A stretch of DNA of 64,000 nt from Botryococcus braunii (taxonomy: Eukaryota > Chlorophyta > Trebouxiophyceae). The stretch is from contig KV908699.1 in NCBI GenBank assembly GCA_002005505.1, forward strand, positions 33,022 through 97,021, given 5' to 3'. The translations under genes and the position numbers were made by a program. The notes under the pieces were generated by a model. It was given only the letters and a program-made list of their open reading frames with translations, was not told the origin of the DNA and did not search any database. Positions 62,066 through 64,000 of this stretch are shown here, one piece after another. Position 1 is the stretch's first letter. Each line of letters begins with the position of its first letter.

Positions 62066-64000
62066 CTACGTCTCATGCTTCCCCTGGTTCCCTGGACGTT
62101 GTAATCCCCCTTTCTTCTGTACTGGTGTCATCATGTACAGTGACGGTGGTAGGAGCTTCATCAACAGCTTCGATCCCAGCCTGTCTGTGATGTCACCAGA
62201 CTTGGGTTGCTGTTTACGAGCATTTCGTTGCTGCAGACGCTCTGCACGTGTCAAAGCTCCAGGCTGCAGCTGGAAACGTGCCGTACCGCCAGGCCAGGGG
62301 AATGCGCCCGGGGTGCGTGAAGTTGGAGACTTGGCCAGTGGTACTGCCTTGAGTCTCAGTCGGGCTATGGTGCGAATCCCTCCACTGGTGGTTGGTGCAG
62401 AGGTCCCATGCCTGGTAGCAGCATGCATGCGCCTGGGCACCTCACTGACTCCAGGTGATTGGCTTGAGGATGCTGGACTAGGCGCAGTAGAACCAGGAGA
62501 CCCCACTGGGGATGGCGCAGAGGGGGCGCAGGATGCAGTGAGGTCGGAGTGCCTAGTGCGCGCAGGGGGTGCACAAGGTGCGCGGGGTGCAGTGGGGTCT
62601 GGATGCAGTCGGGGAGTTTGAGGGCGAGCTGGGGAGGGTTCATCGTCCTCGCTACTGTTGTCCTCCATGGGAATTGTTGCCTCATTGGATGCAGGGGTCT
62701 CCAATTCCACAGGATTCAGGTCCTGGTCCAGGCTGGGTCCCGGTTGGGGTGAGGCTGGGTCCGGATCCAAGCTAGATCCAGGCTGGGTTGCAGATACAGG
62801 ACCGGGCCCAGCAGCTTGCAGCCCAATGGCAGACGCACCACTCTGGCTCTCCACAAAATGTACACTCGGAGACACCACTGTCCTACCAGGCAGTCGGACC
62901 TTGTACCCCTTGGTGTGTGGACAGTATCCCACAAACATACCTGCCTCAGACTGTGCACCCAAAGATGACACCTTGTGTTTGGCATGTTTCACGTATGCCA
63001 AACAGCCCCACTTGCGCAAATGGGACAGATCAGGGACAGAGCCAGTGAACATTTCAAATGGGGTTTTCTCCTGACCAGAGACTGGCATCACATTATGTAA
63101 ATATGCAGCAGTAAGCATTGCATCCACCCAAAGACTCTCATCTGCCTGAACACCCAACAGCAATGTTCTGGCCTTCTCTTTCAATGTTCGATTCATTATC
63201 TCAGCAACTCCATTCTGCTGTGGAGTATACGCGGCAGAGGTCTCAGTATGAATGCCATTCTCTGTACAGAACCCATGAAACGTTTTATTCAAGAACTCTG
63301 TGCCCCTGTCAGTCCTAACCGCCTTAACCTTGGATTCTGTCTGTCTCTCCCAGTATGTAATAGTGTCTGTCAAATGAGATGCAATGGTAGCCTTGCTAGT
63401 GACTGGTAACACTGAAACGAAATTAGACAACTCATCCACTACTGTGACAAAAAACTTTTCCCCTTCAACGCCAGGAGTTGACATGGCACCAACCGTATCC
63501 GCATGTATTCGATGCAGTACTCGAGGCGGCTCATGTGAACTTGGCTTGAAAGATGGTTTACACTGCTTTCCCCGAACACAAGGGTCACAGTGAGTATCGC
63601 ACTTTGAACAAGGAAGAAGGGACACAGGTATCCCAGTACACAACTCCTCCCTGCTCAAACGCTCTGTGGCTGTCTTCCCAGGATGCCCTAACCTCTCATG
63701 CCAAAGTTTTCGCAACTTGCAGTTATGTGCTGGTTTGTGCGCAGCATGATGTGCAGACATAGGGTTCACACACACTTGACAAGCCACCTGATACTTGGTG
63801 GGATAAATTCCCCTCAGAACATACAACCCATATCTTTCTACAATGCTGCACTCCCAACCCATGGGTCCCACCAGACTGCTGTAGGTCCCATTCTCACGTG
63901 GAACAAATTGAATACCATCCCTTACCCCAGCTGATACAGACAAGAGATTTGTGCTGGCCTGTGGAACACATTGTACATTATGGAGCCACAGTACCTGCCC
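62066..64000 (-). CDS. Copia Pol N-terminal part: protease end, pre-integrase zinc region and integrase
   Basis: The minus-strand frame is open to the window edge. It begins with the protease-to-integrase linker (LHNVQCVPQASTNLLSV), then the GAG-pre-integrase region with the zinc ligands in HERLGHPG and CSKCDTHCDPC. The integrase core has HADTVGAM, VRTDRGTEFLNKTF and AYTPQQNGVAEIMNRTLKEK, supplying the D, D and E residues. After GCLAYVKHAKHK and FVGYCPHTKGYKV comes a proline/serine-rich hinge of about 200 residues. The frame stops at 62066, where another frame continues toward the solo LTR, so a small indel is likely. Confidence 0.88.
   Translation of the reverse strand, partial: GQVLWLHNVQCVPQASTNLLSVSAGVRDGIQFVPRENGTYSSLVGPMGWECSIVERYGLYVLRGIYPTKYQVACQVCVNPMSAHHAAHKPAHNCKLRKLWHERLGHPGKTATERLSREELCTGIPVSLLPCSKCDTHCDPCVRGKQCKPSFKPSSHEPPRVLHRIHADTVGAMSTPGVEGEKFFVTVVDELSNFVSVLPVTSKATIASHLTDTITYWERQTESKVKAVRTDRGTEFLNKTFHGFCTENGIHTETSAAYTPQQNGVAEIMNRTLKEKARTLLLGVQADESLWVDAMLTAAYLHNVMPVSGQEKTPFEMFTGSVPDLSHLRKWGCLAYVKHAKHKVSSLGAQSEAGMFVGYCPHTKGYKVRLPGRTVVSPSVHFVESQSGASAIGLQAAGPGPVSATQPGSSLDPDPASPQPGPSLDQDLNPVELETPASNEATIPMEDNSSEDDEPSPARPQTPRLHPDPTAPRAPCAPPARTRHSDLTASCAPSAPSPVGSPGSTAPSPASSSQSPGVSEVPRRMHAATRHGTSAPTTSGGIRTIARLRLKAVPLAKSPTSRTPGAFPWPGGTARFQLQPGALTRAERLQQRNARKQQPKSGDITDRLGSKLLMKLLPPSLYMMTPVQKKGGLQRPGNQGKHET

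Larger units (their letters stand above)
57891..64000 (-). mobile_element. Ty1/copia LTR retrotransposon, degenerate, running off the right edge
   Basis: The 3' LTR is 57891-58695. Before it, read on the minus strand, come a polypurine tract, RNase H, reverse transcriptase, a hinge region and integrase, in copia order (integrase before reverse transcriptase). The 5' LTR, gag and most of the protease must lie beyond 64000. Defects are a TAG between reverse transcriptase and RNase H (59717-59719), a 227-bp tandem duplication (60625-61078), an antisense solo LTR (61116-61922) and a frame change near 62066. The copy cannot be autonomous. Confidence 0.92.

Overview
The window is nuclear DNA from a eukaryote with intron-rich genes, long introns loaded with dinucleotide microsatellites, and LTR retrotransposons. 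The green lineage (a plant or streptophyte/green alga) is the best guess. The ARP4 and DDM1-type proteins carry plant-like wording in their conserved blocks, and a chromodomain-bearing Ty3/gypsy element is present. This placement is inference, and no ribosomal or organellar marker is visible.

Left part (1-33733): four host genes could be rebuilt exon by exon, because exon phases and splice sites agree across each gene. Actin-related protein 4 (ARP4) runs on the minus strand from about 10128 to 998; its C-terminal exons lie off the left edge. A complete SNU13/15.5K gene (5223-6342, plus strand) sits inside an ARP4 intron on the opposite strand. A 12-exon DDM1/HELLS-type SNF2 remodeller lies on the minus strand (20837-14316). 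A FAN/NSMAF-type BEACH-WD40 gene lies on the plus strand (21748-33733), head to head with DDM1. ARP4 and DDM1 both act on chromatin; SNU13 acts in U4 snRNP and box C/D snoRNP assembly.

Middle part (34500-53600): a diverged pair of secreted cysteine-rich proteins of unknown function is transcribed outward (35597-36735 minus, 52601-53562 plus). Between them is a nested retrotransposon. A short gag-only LTR element with 205-bp LTRs lies on the minus strand, inside a TG microsatellite. It is split by a chromovirus with 476-bp LTRs on the plus strand and a 5-bp target duplication. The chromovirus contains a duplicated gag-pol block of about 3.6 kb joined at a single N. The pattern of single-base homopolymer deletions on each side of the N points to an uncollapsed assembly overlap.

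Right part (57891-64000): a Ty1/copia element on the minus strand runs off the right edge. It is disabled by an in-frame stop, a 227-bp tandem duplication, and an antisense solo LTR of its own family that has its own 5-bp target duplication. Elsewhere the sequence is mainly (CT/GA)n, (GT/CA)n and homopolymer tracts. No CRISPR array, rRNA or convincing tRNA gene was seen.
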